From Chromatiales bacterium (GTDB taxonomy: Bacteria; Pseudomonadota; Gammaproteobacteria; Chromatiales; Chromatiaceae), in NCBI GenBank assembly GCA_022360905.1, contig JAKSBX010000036.1, positions 1-52,840 of the forward strand: a stretch of 52,840 nucleotides of DNA, read 5' to 3'. Made by a program: the position numbers and the translations under genes. Numbering within the stretch: position 1 is the first letter of the stretch; each line of letters starts with the position of its first letter. The notes under the pieces are model-generated. The model ran no database searches. It had not been told where the DNA came from and saw only the letters and a list, made by a program, of their open reading frames with translations. This document shows, in pieces, positions 34,677 through 44,384 of the stretch.

Positions 34677-35606
34677 TTAGCGTTCGTTTGCGCTCATTTG
34701 CGGACTGATCTCCAATAAAGGCCCACAGCCATGGAGACGGTCGAAATAGCGTGCCCGGTAGATCAGTCTGGGATCGTCCCCATCCTCGAAACCGCTCCTG
34801 GTATGTAGGACGTTATTGCAGATCAGTCCCTGGCCAGCCATTAGTTTACCCCTGAAGTGCCACTCAGACGGGGTATGCAGGATCGATTTCAGGTAGCTGA
34901 CAGCTTCACTCAACACGGAATCCTCGCGCCAGGCGATACTGCGACTCCTGTCGGTATAGCGCATGTGCAGATGACCGTCCGGATAGATGGCAAACACAGG
35001 CCCGCTACGGGCTGGCCTGATCTCTTCACCATCAACCACATTCGCTGGAATTGTCATGGCCTGTGGATGCATCAGGGCCCGAATGTAGTCCGGGTTCTCA
35101 TCCATGATACGGATGAAAACAATCTCATGATCGAGCAGATCGTTCTCACCACCTTGTTCGGCCGGATTGACACAATGCAGCAGCAGTCCGTGGATCTGGT
35201 GCTCAAGGTCGTTGTAGTAGCCGTCCGTATGCCAGGCGATCGGACGGTTGGAGTAGGGGATGTAACCGCTATGCAATGCATCGGATTGCACGGTCAATGA
35301 GGTGATGGCATCGTTGTCGGCACACATGTTGTGATCCAATCGGTGCAAGCCGAATCGACTGCCCAACTGCCGAATGATCTGCTTGTCGGCATCATGTCCG
35401 GAGAGCCCTGCCCAGATGGCCATATTCGACTTGCAACAGAGTTGCTGAAGCTTGTCATGCTCGGCCTGGGTGATATTGCGAGGGTCGCCGATCTCTACGA
35501 TCAGGTCTTCCAGGGCACTTGGGTAATGCCCCAGTTTAGCCTCACGCCAGGACGCATAAGCATCTGAGTTGTCAGGATTAAAAGGTGATGACACTTGAAT
35601 TGACAT
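34677..35606 (-). CDS. TauD/TfdA-family Fe(II)/2-oxoglutarate oxygenase
   Basis: The 309-residue protein has the iron ligands H126 and D128 in AWHTDGYY and H268 in VLHTRSGF, and an Arg (R284 or R286 in YRARYF) for 2-oxoglutarate. The fold is the TauD type but I cannot name the substrate; sulfonate, gamma-butyrobetaine-like and other small compounds are possible. It converges with purF and is divergent from ubiT. No transport genes are near. Confidence 0.87.
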   Translation of the reverse strand: MSIQVSSPFNPDNSDAYASWREAKLGHYPSALEDLIVEIGDPRNITQAEHDKLQQLCCKSNMAIWAGLSGHDADKQIIRQLGSRFGLHRLDHNMCADNDAITSLTVQSDALHSGYIPYSNRPIAWHTDGYYNDLEHQIHGLLLHCVNPAEQGGENDLLDHEIVFIRIMDENPDYIRALMHPQAMTIPANVVDGEEIRPARSGPVFAIYPDGHLHMRYTDRSRSIAWREDSVLSEAVSYLKSILHTPSEWHFRGKLMAGQGLICNNVLHTRSGFEDGDDPRLIYRARYFDRLHGCGPLLEISPQMSANER

Positions 35607-35660
35607 GGTCCCGATTTTCGCACATTTTATGAAGTGCTGATATGATACTGCGGTTAGTCA

Positions 35661-35689
35661 GGGCCTGCTAACATTAATCCGATCGGCCC
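35661..35689 (+). repeat. GGGCCTGTTAA-type repeat, single-arm copy
   Basis: GGGCCTGCTAACAT, then TAATCCGATCGGCCC matches the left arm of the 11241 element with a few changes. It is 31 nt upstream of ubiT and points toward it. No second arm is present. Confidence 0.6.
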
Positions 35690-35719
35690 GATTCAGAAAA
35701 TGACGATTTTATTGACTTG

Positions 35720-36211
35720 ATGAGGCTGTTTGCCATGTATGCTGTACCCAGACGTCCACGGATGCCAAAAGCACTGACACTGCCTTTGAAGATACTACCG
35801 ATTAAAGCTCATGGTTTGATATTGAGCGCGCTGCTCAATCGGGTATTTCGCCTACAAATTGCTGAAGGCGAGCTCGACTTTCTGGAAGGGAAGGTGGTAC
35901 AGATCAAAGTCAGCGATGCAGCGCTTCGCTATGCCTTGACCATGCGCGATGGAAAACTTGCGGAGGCGGGAAGTCAGGCAGCGGATTTGACCATTACCGG
36001 TTCCGTTTACGATTACCTGTTGCTGGTCGCTGGCAGGGAAGATCCCGATACGCTGTTTTTTCAGCGCCACCTGGTGATGGACGGGGATACCGGTTTAGGG
36101 GTTCATCTAAAGAATATGCTAGCTGCCGTGGAACCAGAAGAGTTGCCGATGCCGCGGGAATTCAGATCGATGGTGGAGCGGGGATTGCAACTCTATGAGC
36201 GCGTGCTTTGA
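35720..36211 (+). CDS. ubiT: Oxygen-independent ubiquinone synthesis factor UbiT (SCP2 domain)
   Basis: The 163-residue protein has an SCP2 lipid-binding domain: LNRVFRLQIAEGELDFLEGKVVQIKVSD, DLTITGSVYDYLLLVAGREDPDTLFFQRHLVMDGDTGLG, typical of UbiT/YhbT. UbiT holds ubiquinone precursors for the UbiU/UbiV hydroxylation steps that need no oxygen. The ATG at 35720 follows an in-frame TTG; I prefer the ATG. ubiU and ubiV are 8 kb away on the other strand. The region just upstream carries a repeat copy. Confidence 0.88.
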   Translation: MRLFAMYAVPRRPRMPKALTLPLKILPIKAHGLILSALLNRVFRLQIAEGELDFLEGKVVQIKVSDAALRYALTMRDGKLAEAGSQAADLTITGSVYDYLLLVAGREDPDTLFFQRHLVMDGDTGLGVHLKNMLAAVEPEELPMPREFRSMVERGLQLYERVL

Positions 36212-36276
36212 AATGGCTGAAGACGGCATACTTTAGTCATTTACACCCCAATTCTGCTGAAGAGGTTGGGCCACCC

Positions 36277-36386
36277 TAAGAGATTAACCGCCAATGAACG
36301 CCAATCACCGCAAAATGCCGCGAAAAACTCTCACATAGTGGACTCTATTAGCGAAGATTCGCGTTCATTGGCGGTTTATTCTCTTA
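36277..36386. repeat. Long inverted repeat between ubiT and murI
   Basis: The left arm (36277-36301; TAAGAGATTAACCGCC, then AATGAACGC) and the right arm, reversed (36361-36386; TAAGAGAATAAACCGCC, then AATGAACGC), agree at 24 of about 25 positions with one insertion. The 59-nt centre contains related GCC/CACCGC pieces. It could be a bidirectional terminator between convergent genes or a REP-like element; no copy was noticed elsewhere in the window. Confidence 0.6.
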
Positions 36387-36413
36387 AGTAAGTGCCATTC
36401 GGGTTAATAGCAC

Positions 36414-37214
36414 TCACTTCGGTTCGGGCAGTAACTGCAGCCGAACCGGCACCTGAAGCAGGCTCTCTATCCGCTTTTGAGTTTGGCGGGGAGGAGCACT
36501 ACACCAGAACGCCTCACTGCCTGGAGTTGTTGCCTCACTCAACAGGTTGTGTGCTGACAATTGGCGCTGAAGTTGCTTTGCAACGGCAGGACCGGTATCG
36601 ATAATGGATATGTCCGGTCCGGCTTCATCGGCAATCATTTTTTTTACAAAAGGGTAGTGGGTACAACCCAGTACAAGCGTATCGACACCTCGCTCTAAAA
36701 TAGGCTGTAACTGCTGAGAGACGATCTGCCGGGTAGTCTGATGATCGTGTCCATTCTGCTCAATCGCTTCAACCCAGCCATCACAGGGGCAGATAATGAC
36801 TTCCGAGCCATCGGCATGATCTTGCAACAGGGTTTTAAACTTATGGCGGTTGAGTGTGCCATGGGTGGCCAAAACACCCACCATGCCGCTTCGGCTTCGT
36901 AATATTGCCGGTTTTACACCGGGCTCCATGCCGATAATTGGTAGTTGATAGCTCTCACGCAGCTCCTTCACGGCTGCAGCGGTTGCCGTATTACAGGCGA
37001 TAACAACCGCTTTAACATTTTTGGAAATCAAAAACTGTGTAATTACCCGGCTACGTTGAAGAATGTATTGCTTATCTTTCTCTCCATAGGGGAGGTGAGC
37101 CCGATCAGAGACATAGAGCAGATTTTCATTGGGTAGCTGAGTCCGGATATGTTTCAGTACCGACAAACCACCTATGCCTGAATCGAAGATTCCTATCGCT
37201 GCTTCAGACGGCAT
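36414..37214 (-). CDS. murI: Glutamate racemase
   Basis: The 266-residue enzyme interconverts L- and D-glutamate for peptidoglycan. Key residues are D11-S12 (FDSGIGG), catalytic C74 in [10 protein letters not shown] and C184 in LGCTHYPF. Length is normal. Its start overlaps the hybrid kinase stop by 11 nt, so it is last in the TonB receptor/kinase operon; this link of a housekeeping gene to a sensory operon is odd and may be simple read-through. Confidence 0.95.
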   Translation of the reverse strand: MPSEAAIGIFDSGIGGLSVLKHIRTQLPNENLLYVSDRAHLPYGEKDKQYILQRSRVITQFLISKNVKAVVIACNTATAAAVKELRESYQLPIIGMEPGVKPAILRSRSGMVGVLATHGTLNRHKFKTLLQDHADGSEVIICPCDGWVEAIEQNGHDHQTTRQIVSQQLQPILERGVDTLVLGCTHYPFVKKMIADEAGPDISIIDTGPAVAKQLQRQLSAHNLLSEATTPGSEAFWCSAPPRQTQKRIESLLQVPVRLQLLPEPK

Positions 37215-39948
37215 CTCCCACCTCGTACTTCAACAGCCTCTCAATCTCATGTTCCAATTGAATATAACTTATAAGGAGTCGGTCCATCTCCTCAGATTTA
37301 CAGACCTTTTCAAATTCCATGACTTTGTAGTCAAGAGCAGGTACGCCACACGAAGAGGTTGAGCCATGGATCTTGTGAGCGATCTCTTTCAGATTATGCC
37401 AGTCTGATTGGTCAATGAATTGTTTGATCGCTAAAAGTTGTTGGGGTAATTCCAGGCAGAGCTGCTTGAACATTTCATCAGCAAGTTGTTGATCACCTCC
37501 AGTTATTGCCAACAGTTTATCCAGATCCCTGACCGGTAGATCGTTGTAGGAAACTTCAGAGTCCGCTGTCTCCATTGGTGTGGAGATCAGGAATTCAGTG
37601 GAATCATGTGAAAATATATTATTGATCACAGACCACATCTGAGGTTCGTCAATCGGTTTCAGCAGATAACCGTCCATACCGGACTCGGCAATCTGGTTTC
37701 GTGTTGCGGGCACGGCATCTGCGGTCAATGCGATGATTGGTGTGTAAATTGATCCCTCTTCATTTCGCCGGATGATCTCAGCCGCTTCCGTGCCTTTCAT
37801 TTTAGGCATATGAATGTCCATTAGTATCAAATCGTAACGATTGTTTTGGGTCTTCGATATGGCGCTTAAGCCGTCATAGGCCTCAGTTACAATGGCGCCT
37901 TTGCTTCTCATCAAGGTGCTGATCAATTTCAGATTGATGTCGTTGTCATCGACCACCAGAATGTTGTAGTTTTCCAGGTTTGGTTGGGAGCTGTCGGTAC
38001 TCTGCTTGGTAAGAAATTCAGGTTGTTGCGCTTTGGTAGCGAAAATAGTCCTCAGGCTGTCTTCGAGTTTGCTGGTGCTGAATGGTTTCGATAGGTAGAT
38101 ATCATTACTCAATGATTGAAATTGCTCGATGACGGTTCTTTCCGATGCGCTAACAAAGGTTAGTATCGGGATCTTACATCGGGATTTTAGGCGTTGAATT
38201 TCAAATTCTGCGATACCAGAAGTGATTTCCTTATGGGAAAAACCAAGTACGATCAGTTGAATGTCTGGCGTGCAGTCAACTGGAAACTGTCCATCGATCA
38301 CCTCTATATCATAGGACTCAAGGGTGTGCTTGAGAGCCAGATAAGAGAGTCTGTGGTTGTCTATCAGTACTGCACGCTTATGAAAGCCAAATGATTTATC
38401 TTCATTCAGCTTGTTGTTGGTGGGTTTCGGTAAAGGTATCGAGACGATAAAGTTAGCACCTTTACCAAGGCTGCTGAATAGTTCAATATCACCATTCATC
38501 GATTGGGCCAGTTTTTTACAGATACTTAAGCCCAGGCCTGTTCCTCCATACATTCTGCTTGTGGATGAGTCGGCCTGTTGGAATGATTCGAAGAGCATGT
38601 TTTGTGCTTTGTTGTCGATGCCAATGCCGGTATCGGTAACGGAAAACTTCAAAACACAACGGCTGTTGGTTTCAGCGTCGATCATAACCCGAATAACCAC
38701 TTCACCTTGATGCGTGAACTTTATTGCATTGCTGATCAGGTTAACTAGGATTTGTCGTATTCTTGGCTCATCACCGATCAAAGTTTTCGGTACATCCGAG
38801 TAGACTAATAGTACCAGCTCGAGTCCTTTATCATGAGCAGATGGGGATAATAGTACTGTTGGATCCTCAAAACACTCTCTTACGTTAAACGGCGCTGTTT
38901 CAGGCTCAAGCTTGCCATATTCCAATTTGGAGTAGTCGAGGATCTCGTTGATGATATCGAGCAGATTGATGGCGGATTTCGATATTGTGCTGACTAGGTC
39001 ACGCTGTTGTTGTGATAAATCGGTTTTGAGTAGAAGATTGGTAAAGCCTAGAACGCCATTCATGGGTGTTCGGATCTCGTGACTCATATTCGCCAGAAAC
39101 TCAGATTTTGCTTTGCTGGCGGATAGGGCACGCTTTTTGGCCAGGTCCAGCTCCACGTTCTGTATTTCAATCGCTTCCATGGTTTCAGTCAGTTCGGCGG
39201 TAGCCTGGTTTATCTGCTGTTGCATGGTTTCATGGGAATGCAGAATACGGCTGGTCATGGCATTGAAGCCTTCTTCAAGGCTACGAATCTCTCCTTTTGA
39301 TATCTCAGGTACGCGAGCAGACAGGTCGCCATCCCGCATTCGGGAGACAGCTTGCGTCAAGCGCGCTATCGGATTGATCACCGAGCGGCTGAGTGCAAGG
39401 GAGAAAAAGGCGGTAATAATCAATCCAAGCACCAGCATGATAATGGTATTTCTTATGATACTGGTTTTATTCTGATTAAGCCTGGTTTTACTGAGGGTGA
39501 GTATGACATTACCCATACTTTTGCTGTTTTCAGTATTCGACTCCGGAAGTTGATCCGGATAATCGGTGATCTCGATATTTTCGATGATGTAGATTGCTGG
39601 TGCGCTGAATTGAGTTAAGTTGCTGCTTTTTTCGTTCGCTTTCTTGTTCATATGCGACAGCAGAGATCCAGAGGCATCGAAGACTTTGATGCTGTGAACA
39701 TCTTCTTGTAAGAAAACCGGCCGCAGACTCATCTCCAATATGGTTTTATCACGGGTAAATATTCCATACACACTGATCGCTGCCGACTGATTGGCGATCG
39801 ATTCCCCACGCTCGTTAAATAGCTCATTTAACTGCTCCAATTGTGTGCTTATCAAGTAAATCGTCAGCATTAGCGCCAAAATGAATGCTGGCAATAAACC
39901 AATCATCAAAGCCTGAAATTTCAGTGATCTTAGTTTATTCAAAATCAT
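37204..39948 (-). CDS. BarA-like hybrid histidine kinase (HAMP-HK-REC-REC-Hpt)
   Basis: The 914-residue protein has helix 1 (about 12-32), a periplasmic domain (about 33-160), helix 2 (about 166-188), HAMP, a coiled coil, HisKA (H290 in [13 protein letters not shown]), HATPase_c ([22 protein letters not shown]), a receiver-like domain lacking the phospho-Asp (about 525-640), a true receiver (D711 in [12 protein letters not shown]) and an Hpt (H858 in [12 protein letters not shown]). It is overlapped 14 nt by the preceding periplasmic binding protein, which probably presents ligand to the sensor domain. A downstream response regulator is not in this window; UvrY/GacA-type is the usual partner. 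Confidence 0.92.
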   Translation of the reverse strand: MILNKLRSLKFQALMIGLLPAFILALMLTIYLISTQLEQLNELFNERGESIANQSAAISVYGIFTRDKTILEMSLRPVFLQEDVHSIKVFDASGSLLSHMNKKANEKSSNLTQFSAPAIYIIENIEITDYPDQLPESNTENSKSMGNVILTLSKTRLNQNKTSIIRNTIIMLVLGLIITAFFSLALSRSVINPIARLTQAVSRMRDGDLSARVPEISKGEIRSLEEGFNAMTSRILHSHETMQQQINQATAELTETMEAIEIQNVELDLAKKRALSASKAKSEFLANMSHEIRTPMNGVLGFTNLLLKTDLSQQQRDLVSTISKSAINLLDIINEILDYSKLEYGKLEPETAPFNVRECFEDPTVLLSPSAHDKGLELVLLVYSDVPKTLIGDEPRIRQILVNLISNAIKFTHQGEVVIRVMIDAETNSRCVLKFSVTDTGIGIDNKAQNMLFESFQQADSSTSRMYGGTGLGLSICKKLAQSMNGDIELFSSLGKGANFIVSIPLPKPTNNKLNEDKSFGFHKRAVLIDNHRLSYLALKHTLESYDIEVIDGQFPVDCTPDIQLIVLGFSHKEITSGIAEFEIQRLKSRCKIPILTFVSASERTVIEQFQSLSNDIYLSKPFSTSKLEDSLRTIFATKAQQPEFLTKQSTDSSQPNLENYNILVVDDNDINLKLISTLMRSKGAIVTEAYDGLSAISKTQNNRYDLILMDIHMPKMKGTEAAEIIRRNEEGSIYTPIIALTADAVPATRNQIAESGMDGYLLKPIDEPQMWSVINNIFSHDSTEFLISTPMETADSEVSYNDLPVRDLDKLLAITGGDQQLADEMFKQLCLELPQQLLAIKQFIDQSDWHNLKEIAHKIHGSTSSCGVPALDYKVMEFEKVCKSEEMDRLLISYIQLEHEIERLLKYEVGDAV

Positions 39949-40996
39949 GTTGTATATAGTCCATCATTCGCGATTTCAGTTTTGATTCTGACTTGATAGG
40001 AAAGCCTAAAGAGCGCGCAACATCTGTGTTGAATAGTACGGAGAAATATTTGCCCATCTGTTGCTCTAAGGGGAGCTGCTTTGAGCTGAAATAAGCGATG
40101 ATATTGTCTCTTACCTGATAAGCGATATCTTCCGGTGAGGAGTAGACTGCTGCCAGTGCGCCCGCTTTCACATAAGCCGATGAGAAGCCGATTAAAGGAA
40201 TTCTTTTTCTGTAAGTGGATAATAAAATATTTGAAACGGTCGATTTGTTGTGTATGTTGGTGTCAGGTGTGGTCAGCAAGATATCGATTCGTTCCAATAG
40301 ATTGTTGAGTGCTGCACCTACCTGTTCATCCGAAAAAATTTGTTCGATGAGTAGATTGAGTTCTAGCCGCAAGGCAGCCTTTTGCAATGACTCCACAGTT
40401 CCTTGATCCTTGCTGTCGACAACAATGCCGATATCCTCAAATCGACTTGAAAGCGCTTTAATCAGTGCCAGACTGTGCCCTTGAGGTTGATCAAGATAGA
40501 TAAAGTGTTGGTTTGGATTGGCTTTGAGGTTTTCTTGTATTAAGACGTTATTTTTCGGAATCAATGCGGAGATGATTGTAATATTTTGAATGTTTTTTCC
40601 AGAAATGATGGCTGCATGAGTACCCAGTGTGATGATCGCCTTATAGTTTTTATGTATTTGCTGCTCGTAAGATGAGATATGCACTATGTCGTAGTTGCTG
40701 TTTTGGCAAGACAATCCATGATTACGGCAGTATTTAATGGTTGAGTTTGTAATCGTGGTGGCAACGTCAAGATAGACATCCTTATTATCACTTAGCAGGA
40801 TCAGGATATTGTTGTAGTTGTTTTGTGAGGCTACTATTCCAGGAGTCAGTAAAAAAGACAAAAAGAATATGACGAGTATGAAAAGGCTAATTGCCAGTGA
40901 GCTGTTTGTCTTCTCTATAACCGGTTGTCTCAAAGCACACCTGCACACCCAACCTTGGCGGTTTTGCTTTGCAGAATGTGTCTCTGAGACGGTCAT
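39935..40996 (-). CDS. Periplasmic ABC-substrate-binding-like protein (PF04392 type)
   Basis: The 353-residue protein has a hydrophobic signal/anchor at about 33-53 after an unusually long basic N-terminus, so the true start could be a downstream GTG. The rest is the two-lobed fold seen in unclassified ABC_sub_bind proteins ([29 protein letters not shown] segment, [44 protein letters not shown]). There is no permease or ATPase gene here. Its place between a TonB receptor and a kinase suggests a ligand-reporting role. It is 12 nt after the receptor and overlaps the kinase. Confidence 0.85.
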   Translation of the reverse strand: MTVSETHSAKQNRQGWVCRCALRQPVIEKTNSSLAISLFILVIFFLSFLLTPGIVASQNNYNNILILLSDNKDVYLDVATTITNSTIKYCRNHGLSCQNSNYDIVHISSYEQQIHKNYKAIITLGTHAAIISGKNIQNITIISALIPKNNVLIQENLKANPNQHFIYLDQPQGHSLALIKALSSRFEDIGIVVDSKDQGTVESLQKAALRLELNLLIEQIFSDEQVGAALNNLLERIDILLTTPDTNIHNKSTVSNILLSTYRKRIPLIGFSSAYVKAGALAAVYSSPEDIAYQVRDNIIAYFSSKQLPLEQQMGKYFSVLFNTDVARSLGFPIKSESKLKSRMMDYIQHDFE

Positions 40997-41008
40997 ATGG
41001 AGTGAAAT

Positions 41009-43210
41009 TTAGTAGTTTAATTTGGCTTGTAAATAAGCTCTTCTTTCCCAGATGTTGTGTTCGTCAACCCTGTCGCTATGATAAAAATCGAAATTTTCTT
41101 TATGAATGTTTTGTAATATCAGAGCGATATCCAGTTTTGCTTTTTCCAATGCCAATCGCTTATTGAATTTAAGGTCAACTCGGCTGTAATTCGGTACTGC
41201 ATCGCCCTCTCCTGGCCACTCCATTTCATCAGTAAAATAGTAGCCTAAACTCATTGAGACACCGTCATCAAAAGTATGGCTGGCAAGCAAACTGAAAGTA
41301 CGCTGAGGGATTTTCTCCTCAGCGTTCTCTCGATAGCTGTAAACCCCATCTTTGAGACGTTTTATTTCATTACCACTAACGTTCAGGTAGCTGAATCCGA
41401 GAAATACCATGTCTCTGCTTGTTGGCCGAAAATTCATTTCAAACTCGATACCATTGATCTCAACCGTTCCAAAGTTGGTGTATGTGAATGCGCCTCGCTG
41501 ATAAAATCTGTTGAATTGATAGAGGATCTCCAAATCTATAGGGTCTGTGATTCCTCGGTCTGGATCGGGCAGGTCAAAATTGCCATACTGATCTATGATG
41601 TCGTTGTACTCCTCGTGAAACAGGCAAATATCGAAGTTCAATCCATAATCGGTAATGTTGCCGAAGTAGCCTGCTTCAATACGATCAATTCTCTGTGGAT
41701 CCAGCTCCTCAGTGTTGATTACCCAAGTGTTCAGAGCATCATCCTGATCCCCGAGGTATACCGCTAAATTGACGTTGTCTTCATAAATGGTCGGCATCCG
41801 ATAGGCCCTCGAACCACTAATTCTGAGAGTATTGGCTGGGGTTACATGGTAGTTAATCCCGAGTCTCGGAGAAAAGACCTGCTTCTTACCCTCGAATTTT
41901 TCAAGCATGGCGCCTGCGTTAATGACCGTGCTGGGGGTGGCATACCATTCACTATTCAGAAAAAGTCGGTATAAGTCCCTGGATATCGCTTTGTCCTGTT
42001 GAAAAAGCCAGGGACTTTCGCCCCGGTCATGGCGTGCACCAATACCCCATGCGATACGAAGATCATCAACCGGTTCAAGTGTATTCTCAATCTCTAAATC
42101 ATAACGATGTGATTTAAGTCCTATCCAGGAGAAGACAAACGGTGAATCGGTCATGTTCAGGGCCTGTAACAGTGACTCGAAATCATATCTGCCACCTGAG
42201 ATGGATGCGGCAAAAACATCGGGTCTTATGGACTCATCAAATCCTTGCAGGTCATCAATTACATTGATCTGTTCAGAAATTGTCGGTGTGTAGTAGGTGT
42301 CATCGACTTCATAATAGTTATGGTAGAACTGTACATTGATTTTATTTTCAGGAGATAAAAAGTGGTTCCAGGCGATCGACTGGTAGTTGTACTTGGATTC
42401 AATCTCTCTCTCTTCTTGCAGCAGATTTGGGTGTCCTTCATCATAATTACCACCCACAACAGCCAGTTCTGCATTCAGTGAGTTATCCGCGTCCAGCTGG
42501 TAATCACCGGTAAATTTGAGCCATTTTGATCGACTGGCATCATCTCGATTGTCAAAGCCTTCATCTTCTTCGTAGCTGGCGGAAAGGCGATAGGCAAAAT
42601 CCCCCAGATCAGCCGAATGTGCCGCATCGATGTATCGGGTTTGACCGTAGCCTATGGTTGCAGAGGCCATGTTGCTTGGCATATCCCTGATTCGGTCGGT
42701 TACGATGTTGATGACACCGGCATAGGAGTTGGAGCCATAGGCTGCTGCATTCGGTCCACGTATTACTTCAATTCTCAGGATCTCATCCAGGCTTAAAGCA
42801 ATTTCTGACCAGGGTATGCCACCATACACGGGATCATAAATCGAGCGGCCGTCGATCAGCACCTGCATATCTCTGGCATACTCATCGGCATGCCCATGAT
42901 AGGTGACAGTCGCTCTAGATCCTGCATAGAAGCCGATGGTAAATCCAGGTACAAGTCTCAGCAGGTCGGGTATGTTCAGTGCGGTGCTGGCCTGGATCAT
43001 TTTTCTGTCGATGACTGTCATGGCTGTCGGCGTATCGGCCTGAGACTGACTCAATCTGGTGGCAGAGAGTACGACAGGAAGATCATCGTAGTAGTAATCT
43101 TCTGAGAAGTTATGCAGGTGATCATCGCCATAAAGCGCTGTCGAGGTGAGCAGTACCCCAGTACAAATGAGGTTTTGTATGTAGTGTGGGTAGTATTTGG
43201 TTTTGAGCAT
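41009..43210 (-). CDS. TonB-dependent outer-membrane receptor
   Basis: The 733-residue protein has a signal peptide (about 1-28), a TonB-box-like PVVLSATRL (about 45-53), a plug domain (about 55-175; IPDLLRLVPGFTI, VLIDGRSIYDPVYGGIPW, EVIRGPNAAAYGSNSYAGVINIVT) and a 22-strand-type barrel ending in RRAYLQAKLNY. The substrate is unknown; iron-siderophore, vitamin or other. It heads an operon with the binding protein, hybrid kinase and murI. A Fur-box-like sequence lies upstream, weakly favouring iron. Confidence 0.93.
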   Translation of the reverse strand: MLKTKYYPHYIQNLICTGVLLTSTALYGDDHLHNFSEDYYYDDLPVVLSATRLSQSQADTPTAMTVIDRKMIQASTALNIPDLLRLVPGFTIGFYAGSRATVTYHGHADEYARDMQVLIDGRSIYDPVYGGIPWSEIALSLDEILRIEVIRGPNAAAYGSNSYAGVINIVTDRIRDMPSNMASATIGYGQTRYIDAAHSADLGDFAYRLSASYEEDEGFDNRDDASRSKWLKFTGDYQLDADNSLNAELAVVGGNYDEGHPNLLQEEREIESKYNYQSIAWNHFLSPENKINVQFYHNYYEVDDTYYTPTISEQINVIDDLQGFDESIRPDVFAASISGGRYDFESLLQALNMTDSPFVFSWIGLKSHRYDLEIENTLEPVDDLRIAWGIGARHDRGESPWLFQQDKAISRDLYRLFLNSEWYATPSTVINAGAMLEKFEGKKQVFSPRLGINYHVTPANTLRISGSRAYRMPTIYEDNVNLAVYLGDQDDALNTWVINTEELDPQRIDRIEAGYFGNITDYGLNFDICLFHEEYNDIIDQYGNFDLPDPDRGITDPIDLEILYQFNRFYQRGAFTYTNFGTVEINGIEFEMNFRPTSRDMVFLGFSYLNVSGNEIKRLKDGVYSYRENAEEKIPQRTFSLLASHTFDDGVSMSLGYYFTDEMEWPGEGDAVPNYSRVDLKFNKRLALEKAKLDIALILQNIHKENFDFYHSDRVDEHNIWERRAYLQAKLNY

Positions 43211-43281
43211 ACGAAGACCTTGAATGGAATTAATTGGCTATTTCATCCATGATTAACGAGTGGCTCCGGCAGTTGGTCGTT

Positions 43282-43300
43282 TGTAATGAATGTCATTGAT
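43282..43300. promoter_or_regulatory. Fur-box-like sequence upstream of the TonB receptor
   Basis: TGTAATGAATGTCATTGAT matches the 19-bp Fur consensus at 11 positions and contains AATGA-N3-TCATT. It is 72-90 nt before the receptor start. A 14-bp AT palindrome (ATAAATATATTTAT, 43303-43316) adjoins. Confidence 0.33.
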
Positions 43301-43356
43301 TCATAAATATATTTATAAACAACAGTGCTGCTTTTTAGGTGTCGGTTTTTCAGACA

Positions 43357-43390
43357 CAACAGGGCGTATTGGATTCGTTTTTACAGGCCC
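43357..43390 (-). repeat. GGGCCTGTTAA-type repeat, single-arm copy
   Basis: On the minus strand it reads GGGCCTGTAAAAACGA, then ATCCAATACGCCCTGTTG, close to the 11241 element. The adjoining GTGTC/GACAC (43339-43357) resembles that element's internal GCTGGG hairpin, so about one third of the element is kept. Confidence 0.65.
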
Positions 43391-43499
43391 TAAGACAATT
43401 TTACAGTGATTGGTAGGGAATTGGGCAGAATCTAAATACTACTTGAAATTATTCACCCGGGGGCCAAATAGTCAATTAGGCTTCAATAGAGTTTGTGGG

Positions 43500-44381
43500 C
43501 TACATGATGCCGCTATTCCCATGCCAGTATCCATTGCAGCTGCCAAGTGGGATATATTTCTGTAGATCTTCAGGTTGGTCGCCCGCCAGGGCTTGAGAAT
43601 AGGCCTTGACGATTTTGTCGGTGTGTCTGTATTGCGGGCTGATGCGCAGAACATCGACTTCGAGTCGTTTCAGCTCAGTCAGTTCCGCCAGCAGATTGCA
43701 GCTTTTTGCTGAGACGGTTTGAATGCCATTTAAGGCGAGCAGGGTTTCACCGTCCTGGGTAGAGAGCAGTCTGCCTTCAGGATAATCGATGCACTTATAC
43801 TGGCAGTCATCCTTGGGCAGGTTGTGGGAGCGGGCGGTGAAACAGCGTGCCGAGAGGGTCAGCGGCATGCGTCCGTGGCAGAAAACTTCAGTCTCAACGC
43901 CTTCCGGTCGTTGCTGTTGCATCCGCTGCAAGGTCTCTTTGCCCAGTTCAAGGGGCAGGACCCAGCGGGTGAGCCCTTTTGCGGCCAGATGTTTCAGGGT
44001 TTCCGCGTTGTAGATGTTTATGCTTGGGCCTGTAATGAAAGGCAGTGCTCTTTGATGGAGGATCTGTACGGCACCGATGTCGTTGGCTTCCACGGTAAAT
44101 CGGCCGTTTTCACAGATCCTTCTGAGGGTCTTCAATTCGGATTCGGCCTCCAACAGGGCCAGGGTGGAGAGTACGATCTGTTTGTCACTCCGGTCGCTCA
44201 GTTTGGCGGCGATATCGATCCACTCCTGGGTCTTCAGGCTGCGGCGTTTGGAACAGACGGTTTCACCCAGATAGATGATGTCCACCGGCATTTCTGCCGC
44301 CTGCTCATAGAACTCGTAGATCTCTTCTCTCGACCAGTAGAACAGAATTGGACCAAGTGACAATTTAGGATTGATACTCAT
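43500..44381 (-). CDS. ubiV: Ubiquinone synthesis protein UbiV (U32 family, 4Fe-4S)
   Basis: The 293-residue protein belongs to the U32 peptidase-like family. Cysteines C43, C180, C193 and C197 (in TVCSKRR, ARCFTAR, KDDCQYKC) match, in spacing, the cluster ligands I recall for E. coli UbiV (39, 180, 193, 197). With UbiU it hydroxylates ubiquinone precursors without O2, using prephenate. Its ATG is 3 nt after the ubiU stop. Confidence 0.94.
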   Translation of the reverse strand: MSINPKLSLGPILFYWSREEIYEFYEQAAEMPVDIIYLGETVCSKRRSLKTQEWIDIAAKLSDRSDKQIVLSTLALLEAESELKTLRRICENGRFTVEANDIGAVQILHQRALPFITGPSINIYNAETLKHLAAKGLTRWVLPLELGKETLQRMQQQRPEGVETEVFCHGRMPLTLSARCFTARSHNLPKDDCQYKCIDYPEGRLLSTQDGETLLALNGIQTVSAKSCNLLAELTELKRLEVDVLRISPQYRHTDKIVKAYSQALAGDQPEDLQKYIPLGSCNGYWHGNSGIM

Positions 44382-44384
44382 GGA

